From assembly GCA_027484655.1 (NCBI GenBank), contig JAIXSM010000028.1, positions 87,494 through 151,493 of the forward strand: a stretch of DNA of 64,000 nucleotides, written 5' to 3'. The position numbers and the translations under genes are program-made. This document shows, piece after piece, positions 34,638 to 44,151 of this stretch. The stretch is from Hyphomicrobiales bacterium (GTDB lineage Bacteria; Pseudomonadota; Alphaproteobacteria; Rhizobiales; Beijerinckiaceae). The first letter of the stretch is position 1. Every line of letters starts with the position of its first letter. A model generated the notes under the pieces. That model saw only the letters and a program-made list of their open reading frames with translations, ran no database searches and had not been told where the DNA came from.

Positions 34638-36227
34638 TCAGGGCTTGATGCGCGCGACGATGGGCGCGGGCGCCCCCTTCTGGCGTCGGGCCATCAGTTT
34701 CTCCAGCGCCGCGACGTAAGCGCGGGCGGAGGCGACGAGCGTATCGGGATCGGCGCCGCGGCCTGTGACGGAGCGCCCAGCCTCCGACAGGCGCACAGAA
34801 ACCTCCGCCTGGGCGTCGGTGCCCTCGGTGACCGCGTGCACCTTATACAGCTCGAGTGTGGCGTCGTGGGGCGCCAGCGCCTTGATGGCGTTGAAAATCG
34901 CATCCACAGGGCCGTTGCCGACGACCTGCTTGGTGTGGTGCTGTCCATCGATCGACAGGGTGAGGGTCGCCGTCTGCGGGCCCATGGTGCCGGCGATCAC
35001 GGTCAGCGCTTCCACGCGCAGGCGGTCGCCTTCATGGCCGATCTGATCGTCCACCAGCGCCTCGATGTCCTCGTCGTAGATGATCTTCTTGCGGTCCGCG
35101 AGCGCCTTGAACCGCTTGAATGCATCTTCGAGCTGGTTGTCGCCGAGCACGTAGCCCAACTCCTTCAGCTTCTCGCGGAAGGCGTGTCGGCCCGAGTGCT
35201 TGCCCATGACGAGCGAGGTCTTCGAAACGCCGACGCTCTCGGGCGTCATGATCTCGTAGGTCTGCGCATTCTTCAGCATTCCATCCTGATGGATGCCGCT
35301 CTCGTGCGCGAACGCGTTACGGCCGACGATGGCCTTGTTGTACTGCACCGGGAACGAGGTGACGCCGGACACCAGCTTCGAGGCGCGGGTCAGCATCGTC
35401 GTATCGATGGTGTTGGTGTAGGGCAGCACGTCGGCGCGGGTGCGCAGCGCCATCACAACCTCTTCCAGCGCCGCGTTGCCCGCGCGCTCGCCGATGCCGT
35501 TGATGGTGCATTCAATCTGCCGGGCGCCGCCGGCGAGGCCAGCGATGGTGTTGGCGACCGCGAGCCCCAGGTCGTTGTGGCAATGCACCGAGAAGATCGC
35601 CTTGTCGGCGTTCGGCACGCGGTTCAGCAGCATACGGAAGATCGCCTCGTACTCCTCGGGCACGGTGTAGCCGACGGTGTCCGGGATATTGATCGTCGTG
35701 GCGCCAGCGCGGATGGCGGCCTCAACGGTGCGGCAGAGAAAATCGTGCTCCGTGCGGGTGCCGTCCTCGGCGGACCACTCCACGTCCTCGACGAAGTTGC
35801 GCGCGCGCGTCACCTGCGCGGTGACCATCTCCAGCACCTCGGAGGGATCCTTCTGCAGCTTGTACTTCATGTGCAGCGGAGAGGTGGAGACGAAGGTGTG
35901 AATGCGCGGCCGGCGCGCATGCTTCACAGCCTCGGCGCAGCGGTCGATGTCCTTGAACGCGGCGCGGGCGAGGCCTGCCACCGTGGCGTTCTTCACGCGC
36001 TTGGCGATGGCGGACACCGCCTCGAAATCGCCCTCCGATGCGATGGGGAAACCGGCCTCGATGATGTCGACGCCCAGCTCGTCCAGCATGTCAGCGACTT
36101 CCAGCTTCTCCTCGAAGGTCATGGAAGCGCCGGGCGACTGCTCGCCGTCGCGCAGGGTGGTGTCGAAAATGAACACGCGGTCCTTGTTGGAGGAGCCGGC
36201 GGCAGGGGCGTTCTGATGATCGGTCAT
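34638..36227 (-). CDS. leuA: 2-isopropylmalate synthase
   Basis: 529 aa, typical length for the long LeuA form. It condenses 2-ketoisovalerate with acetyl-CoA, the first committed step of leucine synthesis. Visible: [13 protein letters not shown] at about 21-33 with metal-binding Asp and catalytic Arg, [15 protein letters not shown], and the VHCHNDLG metal motif. The C-terminal regulatory dimer domain after about residue 390 normally gives leucine feedback. Upstream lies a leucine-rich leader peptide and a terminator hairpin (36291-36432), so attenuation by leucyl-tRNA supply is likely. Monocistronic, ending in a strong terminator. Confidence 0.96.
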   Translation of the reverse strand: MTDHQNAPAAGSSNKDRVFIFDTTLRDGEQSPGASMTFEEKLEVADMLDELGVDIIEAGFPIASEGDFEAVSAIAKRVKNATVAGLARAAFKDIDRCAEAVKHARRPRIHTFVSTSPLHMKYKLQKDPSEVLEMVTAQVTRARNFVEDVEWSAEDGTRTEHDFLCRTVEAAIRAGATTINIPDTVGYTVPEEYEAIFRMLLNRVPNADKAIFSVHCHNDLGLAVANTIAGLAGGARQIECTINGIGERAGNAALEEVVMALRTRADVLPYTNTIDTTMLTRASKLVSGVTSFPVQYNKAIVGRNAFAHESGIHQDGMLKNAQTYEIMTPESVGVSKTSLVMGKHSGRHAFREKLKELGYVLGDNQLEDAFKRFKALADRKKIIYDEDIEALVDDQIGHEGDRLRVEALTVIAGTMGPQTATLTLSIDGQHHTKQVVGNGPVDAIFNAIKALAPHDATLELYKVHAVTEGTDAQAEVSVRLSEAGRSVTGRGADPDTLVASARAYVAALEKLMARRQKGAPAPIVARIKP

Positions 36228-36290
36228 AGGTTAAATCCCGTTCTGGTCGCGGCGGGCTCTCGCCACGCGCCGCAGATGCTTCGTTGTGCA

Positions 36291-36337
36291 AACAACCCCC
36301 TGAGCGACAGGGCATGAGCCCGGCCGACGCTCAGGGG
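36291..36337 (-). terminator. leuA attenuator hairpin
   Basis: Minus-strand stem CCCCTGAGCG / CGCTCAGGGG with a 21-nt loop followed by GTTGTTTG. The leader peptide stop codon TGA lies inside its first arm, as expected when ribosome position decides terminator formation. T-run short, so Rho-independent strength is moderate. Confidence 0.6.
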
Positions 36338-36432
36338 CGTCTAAGAAGCAGACCGGGAAGAAGGCGAGCGACCGCGAACGGCGCAGCGGCGCTGTGCGGC
36401 GAAATTGCAAACATGGCGGCAATAGCGGCCAC
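36331..36432 (-). CDS. leuL: leuA leader peptide, 33 aa
   Basis: GTG at 36432 with GAGGG seven bases upstream, stop within the attenuator stem. An ATG at 36414 in the same frame is an alternative. The C-terminal part reads RLLPGLLLRRP, five leucines within eight residues, placed just before the hairpin. This is the classical design in which ribosome stalling at Leu codons prevents terminator formation. The gene symbol is given by analogy with other leu leader peptides. Confidence 0.75.
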   Translation of the reverse strand: MAAIAAMFAISPHSAAAPFAVARLLPGLLLRRP

Positions 36433-36468
36433 GGAAAACCCTCGCTCGGCCGAAGATGGCCGCTTTTG

Positions 36469-36497
36469 TACATAGCGAGAACCCTGACTGCGCGCAA
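36469..36497 (-). promoter_or_regulatory. candidate leuA promoter
   Basis: Minus-strand TTGCGC-N17-TATGTA, giving a start near 36462, about 30 nt before the leader GTG. The -35 matches consensus moderately, the -10 in four of six bases. Confidence 0.45.
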
Positions 36498-36618
36498 GCG
36501 CGTGCGCGACAACTGCCGAGACTAAAGCTTAACGCGTTGATTTATATGATCTATGCTCTAGCCCTCGCTTTTCTTTCGGTACGGGAGCGGACTAAACTGA
36601 CGCCCGGAGATCAGGGCT

Positions 36619-38673
36619 TTGAAGCACCCGGACGAGCATCGTCTCACCAAGCGCGCGACTGCGGCGTTCGCCACGCGCGTCTACCTGATCGCCCTTGTCC
36701 TTGCCGTGGCTGCGCCCGCGCTCGCGCTCACCGGTTACCTGCTCTTCCGTTTCGCTGACGCCGAGCGCGCGCGCGTTGAGAATCACCTGCGGGAAGAGGC
36801 GAAAAACATCGTCACGGTCCTCGACCGGCGCGTGAGCGGCATGATCGAGGCGCTTGAGCTGCTCGCCCTCACCCACGATTTCGCCAACGAGGACATGCGG
36901 CAGTTCTATGAACGCGCCGGGCGCGCGCGCAAGATTCTTGGTCGCAACGTGGTGTTGCGGGATCTTGAGGGCCGCCAGATCGTCAACCCTCGCGCGCCAT
37001 GGGGCGAGCCCCTTCCCATCGTCCTCCTGCCCAGCGATCAGGCGGCGCTGGAGCACGACGCGCCGCAAATATCGGATGTGTTTAAAAGCCCGGCGGATGG
37101 CGCGCCCATCGTCTCGGTGGTGATCCCGATCCGTATCGAGGACCTTCCCGCCTACCTGCTCAACCTCTCCCACGACCTTGAGTTCTTCGCCGCGCTTTTG
37201 CGCGACGTTCGATTGCCGAAAGGGCGGATTGGATCATTGGCGGACTCCACCGGGCGCGTGGTCGCCCGCATGCGGGACGGTGCGGCTTTTGAGGGTCGCC
37301 CGGACCCCGCTGTCGGGCCTGGTCCCGAAGGGGCCATCGTCAGCCACATGAGCACGGGCGAGCGCGTGCTGGTGGGCTGGGCCACATCAGACTTCGGCGA
37401 CTGGCGCGGCATGTCCATCGTGCCCTATGCGCTCATTGACGCGCCGCGGCGCGAAGCGCTTGGGGCGCTGGTCGCCCTTGGCGGCGCCGTCTTGCTGGTC
37501 GGCGCAGCGCTGGCGTGGGTCGTCGGCGCCCGCATATCCAAGGCGCTGCGCACGCTGACGCAAGCAAGCATCGAGTTGGGCGCGCGGCGCAAGGCGCCAG
37601 TGGTCCGCACGCCCCTGTCGGAGGTCAACGAAATCGGCGAAGCCCTGCGGGGAGCGGGCGCCAGGCTTGAAGAAAACGAGGCGCGTCTGGAGAAAGCGCT
37701 CGCAGCCGCGCACATGTACGCCTTCGAGTGGTCGGGCGAAAGCCGGGCTATCGTGCGCAGCGCCAGTTCCAACCTCGTTCTCGGCGAGACCAGAAACGAC
37801 ATGCGGGATGGCCTGCGGGGCGAGTTGGTCGCCCGCATTCACCCGGCGGACCAGCCCATGTTCCAGCGGGCTTTGCGTGGCGTCGCGCCCGACAAGCCGG
37901 CGTATTGCGTGGAGTACCGCTACATCCGCCCGGATGGCGAGACCATCTGGCTGCAAACCAGCGGCGTTGGCGAGTTTGGCCCATCGGGACAGCAATTGCG
38001 TGTGACTGGTTTCACGCGCGACATCACAGCCCGGAAGCAGGCGGAAATCCGGCAGTCGCTTCTCGTGCGCGAGTTGCACCATCGCGTGAAGAACAATCTC
38101 GCCACGGTGCTGGCGCTCGCCAATCTGTCGGCGCGCAACGCCACGAGCGTGGAGGATTACAAGACGAAGCTCCGGGCGCGCATCCACAGCATGGCGCGCA
38201 GCCATGCGCTCCTGAACGAGGCCTCGTTCCGGACCGCCTACTTGCGCAATGTGCTCCAGGATGAACTGGAGCCCTACGCCCAGGGGAGCATCGACCGGAT
38301 CCGCATCGAGGGGCCGGACGTGGACCTGCCGGCGGAAGCTGCGCTCGCGCTGGCCATGGCGGTGCATGAACTCGCCACCAACGCCGGAAAGTACGGCGCG
38401 CTCTCAACGGAGAAAGGACGGGTGGACGTGCGCTGGGAGCGCCTCGAGGCGCAGGGGCGCTCACGCCTGCGGCTTCACTGGCGCGAGAGCGGGGGGCCGC
38501 CTGTGACGCCCCCCGCCCGGAAGGGCTTTGGCTCGCGCCTGCTGGAAAGCGTCATCGGCGATCAGCTGAAGGGCCGGGTCCAGATCGACTACCGGCCCGA
38601 GGGACTGGTCGTCGAGATCGAGGCCTCCCTCGACCGCATTCCGGTCGAGGCGCCCATAGCGGCGGCGGGTTAG
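36619..38673 (+). CDS. membrane-bound HisKA_2/HWE sensor histidine kinase
   Basis: 684 aa from a TTG at 36619 with GGAG upstream; no ATG exists before residue 70 or so, and the first membrane helix (about 21-43, VYLIALVLAVAAPALALTGYL) would be lost with a later start. A periplasmic domain follows, then a second helix near GALVALGGAVLLVGAALAWVV, a HAMP-like linker and a PAS domain (AFEWSGES to GFTRDITARKQ). The kinase core VRELHHRVKNNLATVLALANLSARN has the phospho-accepting His, followed by the ATPase with HELATNAGKYGALS and GFGSRLLESVI. Divergent from leuA; no cognate regulator nearby. Confidence 0.9.
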   Translation: MKHPDEHRLTKRATAAFATRVYLIALVLAVAAPALALTGYLLFRFADAERARVENHLREEAKNIVTVLDRRVSGMIEALELLALTHDFANEDMRQFYERAGRARKILGRNVVLRDLEGRQIVNPRAPWGEPLPIVLLPSDQAALEHDAPQISDVFKSPADGAPIVSVVIPIRIEDLPAYLLNLSHDLEFFAALLRDVRLPKGRIGSLADSTGRVVARMRDGAAFEGRPDPAVGPGPEGAIVSHMSTGERVLVGWATSDFGDWRGMSIVPYALIDAPRREALGALVALGGAVLLVGAALAWVVGARISKALRTLTQASIELGARRKAPVVRTPLSEVNEIGEALRGAGARLEENEARLEKALAAAHMYAFEWSGESRAIVRSASSNLVLGETRNDMRDGLRGELVARIHPADQPMFQRALRGVAPDKPAYCVEYRYIRPDGETIWLQTSGVGEFGPSGQQLRVTGFTRDITARKQAEIRQSLLVRELHHRVKNNLATVLALANLSARNATSVEDYKTKLRARIHSMARSHALLNEASFRTAYLRNVLQDELEPYAQGSIDRIRIEGPDVDLPAEAALALAMAVHELATNAGKYGALSTEKGRVDVRWERLEAQGRSRLRLHWRESGGPPVTPPARKGFGSRLLESVIGDQLKGRVQIDYRPEGLVVEIEASLDRIPVEAPIAAAG

Positions 38674-39641
38674 TCGGCAGTAACGCCAGCTTCCTTGATG
38701 AGCTTCGTCCAGCGCTCCACGTCCGCGCGCACAAGACGATCGGTTTCCTCAGGCGAGAGCTTCAGAACGCGCCCGCCCGTCTTGGCGAACAGGTCTGAAA
38801 CGTCGTGGCGCGCCAGCACCTCGTTGAGATCCTTCCGCAGCCGGGCGAGGATCGGCGCCGGCGTCTGGGACGGCGCGAACAGGCCAAACCAGCTCTCCAT
38901 ATCGAGCGGCGCAACGCCGGTTTCCGCCACGCTGGGCACATCCGGGTGGAACGGCTGGCGGTCCTTTGAGGAGACGGCGAGAGCGCGCACCGTGCCGCCC
39001 TCCACCTGCGCGCGCGCGGTGGACGAGATGTCGAAGAACAGATCAACCCGGCCGCCCAGAATATCCTGATAGGCTGGCTGCGCGCCGCGATACGGCACGT
39101 GGGTGAACTGCACGCCGGCGAGCTTCTCCATCACCGCCATGGCGATGTGCTGGCCCGACCCCTTGCCGGCGGAGGCGTAGGTGATCTTCTCGGGGTTGGC
39201 CTTTGCGAAGGCGATCAACTCCTTGAGATCCTTGTGCGGCAGATCCTTGCGCGCAACCAGCGTGTAAGACCACGTCACGGCGAGCCCGACAGGCGTGAAA
39301 TCCTTCAGCGGATCATAGGGAAGCTTCGGGTACAGCCCCGGATTGAGCGCGATGTTGGAGAGCGCGCCCAGCAGCAGCGTGTAGCCGTCCGCAGGCGCCT
39401 TCGCGGCGGCTTCCGTGCCCACAAGCGTGCCGGCGCCCGTGCGGTTCTCCACCACCATCGTCTGGCCAAGCAGCGGCCCCATGCGGTCGGCGATGATGCG
39501 GGCCACGGTGTCGAACCCGCCGCCGGCCGGTTGGGGCACAATGATGCGCACGGGACGGTCGGGCCACGCGCCCGTCTGGGCGAGCGCGGGTGAAAGGCTG
39601 GCGGCGAACGCAAACGCCAGGGCGGCGGCGGCTCTTATCAT
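38670..39641 (-). CDS. Bug/TctC-family tripartite tricarboxylate transporter binding protein
   Basis: 323 aa from the ATG at 39641 (AAGGGAAAC upstream). The long upstream open frame is a shadow. Signal peptide MIRAAAALAFAFAASLSPALAQ, then WPDRPVRIIVPQPAGGGFDTVARI, the canonical Bug start, and KAPADGYTLLLG. Third Bug protein in the window, again without TctAB genes. Convergent with the kinase gene, overlapping its stop by four bases. Confidence 0.92.
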   Translation of the reverse strand: MIRAAAALAFAFAASLSPALAQTGAWPDRPVRIIVPQPAGGGFDTVARIIADRMGPLLGQTMVVENRTGAGTLVGTEAAAKAPADGYTLLLGALSNIALNPGLYPKLPYDPLKDFTPVGLAVTWSYTLVARKDLPHKDLKELIAFAKANPEKITYASAGKGSGQHIAMAVMEKLAGVQFTHVPYRGAQPAYQDILGGRVDLFFDISSTARAQVEGGTVRALAVSSKDRQPFHPDVPSVAETGVAPLDMESWFGLFAPSQTPAPILARLRKDLNEVLARHDVSDLFAKTGGRVLKLSPEETDRLVRADVERWTKLIKEAGVTAD

Positions 39642-39795
39642 GGACGTTTCCCTTGTCGCGCCGGCGCGTGTGCGCCCGGCGCCAAGGAAGCTAGTGCGCG
39701 ATGGGCCGCCCGCCAAGCGAGGCGGGCGATTGGAGGACCGATTGAGCCGCGCCGGCGCATGGCCTAGACTGTCGCCAGAATCCATGGAGAGCTCA

Positions 39796-40149
39796 ATGAG
39801 ATCGACCCGCTTGTTCCTGCTGTCCGGCCTTGTGTGCGGGGCCGCTCTGGCCCTTTCTGGCTGCAACGCATCGGCGCCATCCGCGCTTGCGCCAACGGCT
39901 GAAACCGCAGCGGGCGTCACGCCGTCGTCCTTCCGTATGCCTGAGGGCACGGGCTGCGCAGGCGAGATCGCACGCTGGAAGGCCATTCAGGACAATGACC
40001 TGACGACGGGGCATGTCTCCAAATCCGTGCACGACAGCATCGCGCGCGACATCGCGCAGGCGAGCGCGGCGTGTCAGGCCGGGCGCGATTCCGAGGCGCG
40101 CGGACTCGTGCGCGCCAGCCGCGTGCGCAACGGTTACCCGGCGAGCTGA
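39796..40149 (+). CDS. small lipoprotein, 117 aa
   Basis: ATG at 39796 with GGAG six bases upstream; an in-frame ATG four codons earlier is less well placed. Signal sequence with lipobox LALSGC. The mature domain has two further cysteines (GTGCAGEI and ASAACQAG) that could form a disulfide, and two helices with IARWKAIQDND and VHDSIARDIAQ. Conserved small periplasmic lipoproteins of this shape are common in Rhizobiales; function unknown. Its 3' end overlaps the convergent NUDIX gene by 16 bp. Confidence 0.78.
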   Translation: MRSTRLFLLSGLVCGAALALSGCNASAPSALAPTAETAAGVTPSSFRMPEGTGCAGEIARWKAIQDNDLTTGHVSKSVHDSIARDIAQASAACQAGRDSEARGLVRASRVRNGYPAS

Positions 40150-40862
40150 GAAAAACGCCGATCCAGAAAGCCGATCACGTAATCGGGCATGGGGCCGGGC
40201 CGCAGATCCGCTGGCCCGCGCACCATGTGCACGCCGGCGAGTTCCGGTCTCTCCTCGCTGGCGAGGAACCGCGTGATGCGCTGCGCCAGTTCGTCGGCTG
40301 TGGCGGCGACGCGCGCGGTGCGGATGCAGGCCACGCGCGGCCCCTCAAAAACAATGGTCCAACCGGCGTCCGTTGCGACTTCGTGCGGCGCAACGCCGGT
40401 TTCCTCCTCCAGTTCGCGCAGCACGCTGCCCGCGAGATCCACACGGTCGCCGCTCACATCCCCCATGTCGGGCGTGCCGCAGGGAAAATAGATGTGTCCC
40501 GCATTGGCGGTGTGCGCGCCCATTTCACCGAGTACGAACGCTCCGTCGCTCGAAAGCAGCGCACCAGCCGCAAAGCAGTTGCGGATCGCGGGATCGGGCG
40601 CGCCAAAATCGCGGAACGCCAGAAAATTGCGGAAATTCGTCGAAAAATGATGCGTCTGGAGGATGCGCCGCTCCCCCTCCCGCACAAGGCGCCACTGATC
40701 CATCAGCAGCACACGGCCATCAAAAAGCGCGGGATTTCCAGCGCGCAGGCGCTCCCAGTGCGCATCGATCTCGGCCGCCCGCTCGCGCGCGAAGGCCCAC
40801 TCGACGTCGCGATAGACGCTGCGGATCTCGTCAACCTCCTCGAACGCGCAAGCCGGTGTCAT
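40134..40862 (-). CDS. NUDIX hydrolase
   Basis: 242 aa. The Nudix box is visible: a glycine-led loop GTPDMGDVSGD, then RELEEETGV, which supplies the metal-binding glutamates. The N-terminal part is longer than in minimal NUDIX enzymes and contains THHFSTNFRNFLAFRDFG. Substrate (nucleoside diphosphate derivative, cofactor fragment or other) cannot be assigned. Its start overlaps the PhzF-like gene stop by four bases, so the two are translationally coupled. Confidence 0.85.
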   Translation of the reverse strand: MTPACAFEEVDEIRSVYRDVEWAFARERAAEIDAHWERLRAGNPALFDGRVLLMDQWRLVREGERRILQTHHFSTNFRNFLAFRDFGAPDPAIRNCFAAGALLSSDGAFVLGEMGAHTANAGHIYFPCGTPDMGDVSGDRVDLAGSVLRELEEETGVAPHEVATDAGWTIVFEGPRVACIRTARVAATADELAQRITRFLASEERPELAGVHMVRGPADLRPGPMPDYVIGFLDRRFSQLAG

Positions 40863-41767
40863 GCAACCAGCGCGCCTTCCATGACGATCACCGCCGCGCC
40901 GCCGATGGAGGCCGAGACCAGCCTGCCCTGCTCCACCTGCATTCCGAGATTGATGACGCTCGGCCTGCCCATGGCGAAGCCCTGTTCGATCACCACGATA
41001 TGCTCGCCGTCGCCTGGCTTTTCGAACGTCATGCAGACCCCGGCGAACGCCGCCGCGGCCGATCCCGTCGCCGGATCTTCCGGCACGCCCAGCGACGGCG
41101 CGAACATGCGCGCGTGCACATGGCGCGCGGGATCAACCGTCTCGTCGCAATAGACAAACGCCGCCGGGTGATCCGCCGGGCCCATCACATTGGCCCACAC
41201 GCCCATGTCGGGCCGCGCGCGCTCCAGCGCCGCGCGCGAGGCGACCGGCACATAGGTGAAGCCGACGCCCGCCGACCACATGGTGGGGCGGTGATCGCGA
41301 AAGCCAATGTCAGCGGGATCGAGCGACAACGCCCGGGCGAGCGCGGCGACGTCCGGCGCCTCGCCGATCCGCTCGGGCAGGCGCGGCAGCTCGAACTGCG
41401 CCCGCGTCACGGCGCCCGTGCGGCGAACCGTGCAGCGCACGGGCCCGATCTCCTCCTCCAGCACGATGTCCACATCGCGGGTGCGCAACAGGCCGTCCGC
41501 CTGCAACGCGCCGATGAGCACCGCTGTCCCAATTGTGGGATGGCCCGCGAACGGCAACTCGCGCTTTGGCGTGAAGATGCGGACGCGCGCCGTGTTCACG
41601 GGATCGCGCGGGCTCTGGAGAAACACGGTCTCGGACAGGTTGAACTCGCGCGCGATGGCCTGCATCTGCGCGGTGTCGAGATCATCCGCGTCGCCGACCA
41701 CTGCCAGCGGATTGCCCGCGAACGCGCGGTCCGTAAACACGTCGAGGGTGTAGAACTGGCGGCCCAT
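40859..41767 (-). CDS. PhzF-family isomerase/epimerase
   Basis: 302 aa with MGRQFYTLDVFTDRAFAGNPLAVV, the family opening, and Glu46 in FNLSETVFL, matching the catalytic glutamate of PhzF. A second-half GATGSAAAAF-type loop is present (DPATGSAAAAFAG). The two lobes have the diaminopimelate epimerase-like fold. PhzF isomerises an intermediate of phenazine synthesis, but most family members, and no other phz genes here, point to an unassigned metabolic isomerase. Followed by the coupled NUDIX gene; preceded by serB by 12 bp on the same strand. Confidence 0.9.
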   Translation of the reverse strand: MGRQFYTLDVFTDRAFAGNPLAVVGDADDLDTAQMQAIAREFNLSETVFLQSPRDPVNTARVRIFTPKRELPFAGHPTIGTAVLIGALQADGLLRTRDVDIVLEEEIGPVRCTVRRTGAVTRAQFELPRLPERIGEAPDVAALARALSLDPADIGFRDHRPTMWSAGVGFTYVPVASRAALERARPDMGVWANVMGPADHPAAFVYCDETVDPARHVHARMFAPSLGVPEDPATGSAAAAFAGVCMTFEKPGDGEHIVVIEQGFAMGRPSVINLGMQVEQGRLVSASIGGAAVIVMEGALVA

Positions 41768-41779
41768 GGCGGCTCCTGA

Positions 41780-42688
41780 TTACGCGTCCACCCACTCTTC
41801 GCGCGCATACCCTTGCGCGTAGAGCAGCGCGGACAGATCGCCGAAGTCGATGCGCGCGTGGGCGGCCGCAGCAACCGCCGGCTTGGCGCGAAAGGCGACG
41901 CCCAGCCCCGCCTCGCCCAGCATGGCGAGATCGTTGGCGCCATCGCCCACCGCCATGGTGTTTTCCGCCGCTAGGCCATGCAGTTCGCGCAATTCCACAA
42001 GCGTGGCGAGCTTCGCCTCCCGGCCCAGAATGGGCTCTGACACAATGCCCGCGAACTTCTCATCCTCCACGATCAGCGTGTTGGCGCGGTTCTCGTGAAA
42101 GCCGATGGCCTCGGCGATTTTCGAGGTGAAGAGCGTAAAGCCGCCCGAAACCAGCGCCGTGTGGGCGCCGTTGGCGCGCATGGTGCGCACCAGCGCGCGG
42201 CCGCCCGGCGTCAGCGTGATGCGCTCGGCGATGACCGTGGCGACCACGGACGCGTCCAGCCCCTTCAGCAGCGCCACGCGCTCGCGCAGCGCAGGCTCGA
42301 ACGCGATTTCGCCGCGCATGGCCCGCTCGGTGATCGCCGACACGTGCTCCTTCATGCCGACGAGGTCGGCGAGTTCGTCGATGCACTCCTGCCCGATCAT
42401 GGTGGAGTCCATATCGGCGAGGAACAACATCTTGCGCCGCCCGGCCTCGGGCTGGCACACAACATCGATCTCGAGGCCGCCCAGGCTGTTGCGCACCTCC
42501 AGCGCCAGCATGGCCAGCGCGTCCTTGTCGATTCTGGCGGAGGCGAAGGGAATGTCGCAGGCTTTGCCCGGACACAGCCAGCGCGCTTCGCCCGCCCGAG
42601 GCAGGAACGCGGAAGCCGCCGCGATGATGTTGGAATCGATGGTCGGGCCGGCGTCCGGCGCGATGAGGGTTGCGATGCAGGAAATCAC
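41780..42688 (-). CDS. serB: phosphoserine phosphatase
   Basis: 302 aa from the GTG at 42688; the open frame continues upstream into the antisense of miaA and is not used. HAD-superfamily motif 1 is LADMDSTMIG with nucleophile Asp92 and Asp94. Motif 2 is VSGGFTLFT and motif 3 the GDGANDLAML loop. The N-terminal domain of about 80 residues is the ACT-like extension of SerB. It makes serine from phosphoserine in the cytoplasm. Divergent from miaA with a 51-bp gap, a pairing common in Rhizobiales. Confidence 0.93.
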   Translation of the reverse strand: MISCIATLIAPDAGPTIDSNIIAAASAFLPRAGEARWLCPGKACDIPFASARIDKDALAMLALEVRNSLGGLEIDVVCQPEAGRRKMLFLADMDSTMIGQECIDELADLVGMKEHVSAITERAMRGEIAFEPALRERVALLKGLDASVVATVIAERITLTPGGRALVRTMRANGAHTALVSGGFTLFTSKIAEAIGFHENRANTLIVEDEKFAGIVSEPILGREAKLATLVELRELHGLAAENTMAVGDGANDLAMLGEAGLGVAFRAKPAVAAAAHARIDFGDLSALLYAQGYAREEWVDA

Positions 42689-42739
42689 GTGCGATCCGCG
42701 GCTGTGCGCCGGTGCATCCGGCGGGAAAGGATTTGAGGC

Positions 42740-43654
42740 TTGACGCCCGCCATTCTCATTGCAGGCCCGACCGCCAGCGGCAAGTCCGCTCTTGCGATCG
42801 AGATCGCACGCGCGCTGGGCGGCGTGGTCGTGAACGCCGATTCCATGCAGGTCTACAAGGACTTGCACGTCATCACCGCCCGCCCGACGCTGGCCGAGCA
42901 GGGCGACGTTCCCCACCTCATGTTCGGCGGCGTCGACGCCGCAGTGAACTACTCCGTGGGCCGCTGGCTCACGGACGTCCGCACGACGCTGGCGGATCTC
43001 GCCGCCGCGCGCCGCCCCGCCGTGCTCGTCGGCGGCACGGGCATGTATTTCAAGACGTTGACGCAGGGCATCTCCGATATCCCCGCCGTTCCCGATGAGG
43101 TGCGCGAGCGGGTGCGCGCGGACGCTGAAGGCGTGCCCCCCGCAGACCTGCACGCGCAACTGACCGCCCGCGACCCGCTCACCGCCGCCCGGCTGCGCCC
43201 CACCGATCCCCAGCGCATCGTGCGCGCTTTGGAGGTGCTGGAGGCGACAGGCCAGCCACTCGCGGCCTTCCAGGGCCGGCGCGAGGCGCCAATCCTGCCG
43301 CAGGGCTCATGGCGCGGCGTGTTCCTCGCCCCCGACAGGCAGGAGCTTTACCGGCGCATCGACGCGCGCTTCGAGCGCATGATGGAGAGCGGCGCCGTGG
43401 AGGAGGTCGCGGCGCTGGCCGCCCGCGATCTCGACCCCGCCCTGCCCGCCATGCGGGCTCACGGCGTGCCCGGCCTCATCGCGTGGCTGCGGGGAGAGGC
43501 GACCCGCGAGGAGGCCGTCGCCCGGGGCAAGGCGGACACCCGCCATTACTCAAAGCGCCAATTCACCTTCGCCCGCCACCAGTTGGCAGGCTTCCGATGG
43601 GCGGACAGCGCCCCGGCGGCGCAGGCCATCCTGCAGGAAGCGCTCCGGGATTGA
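42740..43654 (+). CDS. miaA: tRNA dimethylallyltransferase
   Basis: 304 aa from a TTG at 42740 with GGAAAGG upstream. P-loop GPTASGKS at 9-16, NADSMQVY with the catalytic Asp, VGGTGMYFKTLTQG and the C-terminal zinc-finger-free RHYSKRQFTFARH region are all typical of MiaA. It adds an isopentenyl group to A37 of tRNAs reading UNN codons. No ATG alternative is present near the P-loop, so the TTG start is required. Confidence 0.94.
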   Translation: MTPAILIAGPTASGKSALAIEIARALGGVVVNADSMQVYKDLHVITARPTLAEQGDVPHLMFGGVDAAVNYSVGRWLTDVRTTLADLAAARRPAVLVGGTGMYFKTLTQGISDIPAVPDEVRERVRADAEGVPPADLHAQLTARDPLTAARLRPTDPQRIVRALEVLEATGQPLAAFQGRREAPILPQGSWRGVFLAPDRQELYRRIDARFERMMESGAVEEVAALAARDLDPALPAMRAHGVPGLIAWLRGEATREEAVARGKADTRHYSKRQFTFARHQLAGFRWADSAPAAQAILQEALRD

Positions 43655-43746
43655 CCCAGATCAACGCCGCGCACGCCGCCGCCCTTGTCGGATGACGCGT
43701 TCGCGAGGATATATGAGCCACGCGCGAACCATAAGGAGAAGGGGAG

Positions 43747-44151
43747 ATGCAGCAGCCGAGGAAAGAATACGAGGACATTCCCGGGACGACGGTCTTCGAC
43801 GCCGACCAGTGCCGTAAGGGGTACGGGATCAACATGTTCTGCATGTCCCTGCTGAAGGCCCCGAACCGCGAGGCGTTCAAGAAGGACGAGGCGGGCTACC
43901 TCAAGCAGTACAACCTGACGCCGGGGCAGACCGAGGCCGTCCTCAAGCGCGACTGGAACGGGATGCTGCGCGAGGGCGGCAACATCTATTTCACAGCGAA
44001 GCTGGCGGCGACGGACGGACTGTCTTTCCAACAGGTGGCCGCCATGATGACCGGCTCCACCCAGCAGGAATACGCCGACATGATGCTGAAGGGCGGACGC
44101 TCGCCGAACGGCAACCGCAGCAAGTCAGAATGGGCGAACAAGAATGGCTAA
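43747..44151 (+). CDS. ligA: protocatechuate 4,5-dioxygenase alpha chain
   Basis: 134 aa with GGAGAAGGGGAG upstream. Matches LigA in length and pattern: IPGTTVFDADQCRKGYGINMFCMSL, then KAPNREAFKKDEAGYL and a C-terminal MMTGSTQQEYADMM. LigA caps the active site of the extradiol dioxygenase LigAB, which opens the protocatechuate ring at the 4,5 bond. Its end overlaps the ligB start by eight bases. The other genes of the 4,5-cleavage pathway (ligC, ligI, ligJ, ligK) are absent from the window. Confidence 0.93.
   Translation: MQQPRKEYEDIPGTTVFDADQCRKGYGINMFCMSLLKAPNREAFKKDEAGYLKQYNLTPGQTEAVLKRDWNGMLREGGNIYFTAKLAATDGLSFQQVAAMMTGSTQQEYADMMLKGGRSPNGNRSKSEWANKNG

Noticed and set aside
40859..41767. 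Phenazine biosynthesis gene phzF
   Set aside because: Only the family can be claimed; no other phz genes are present, so a phenazine pathway is not supported.
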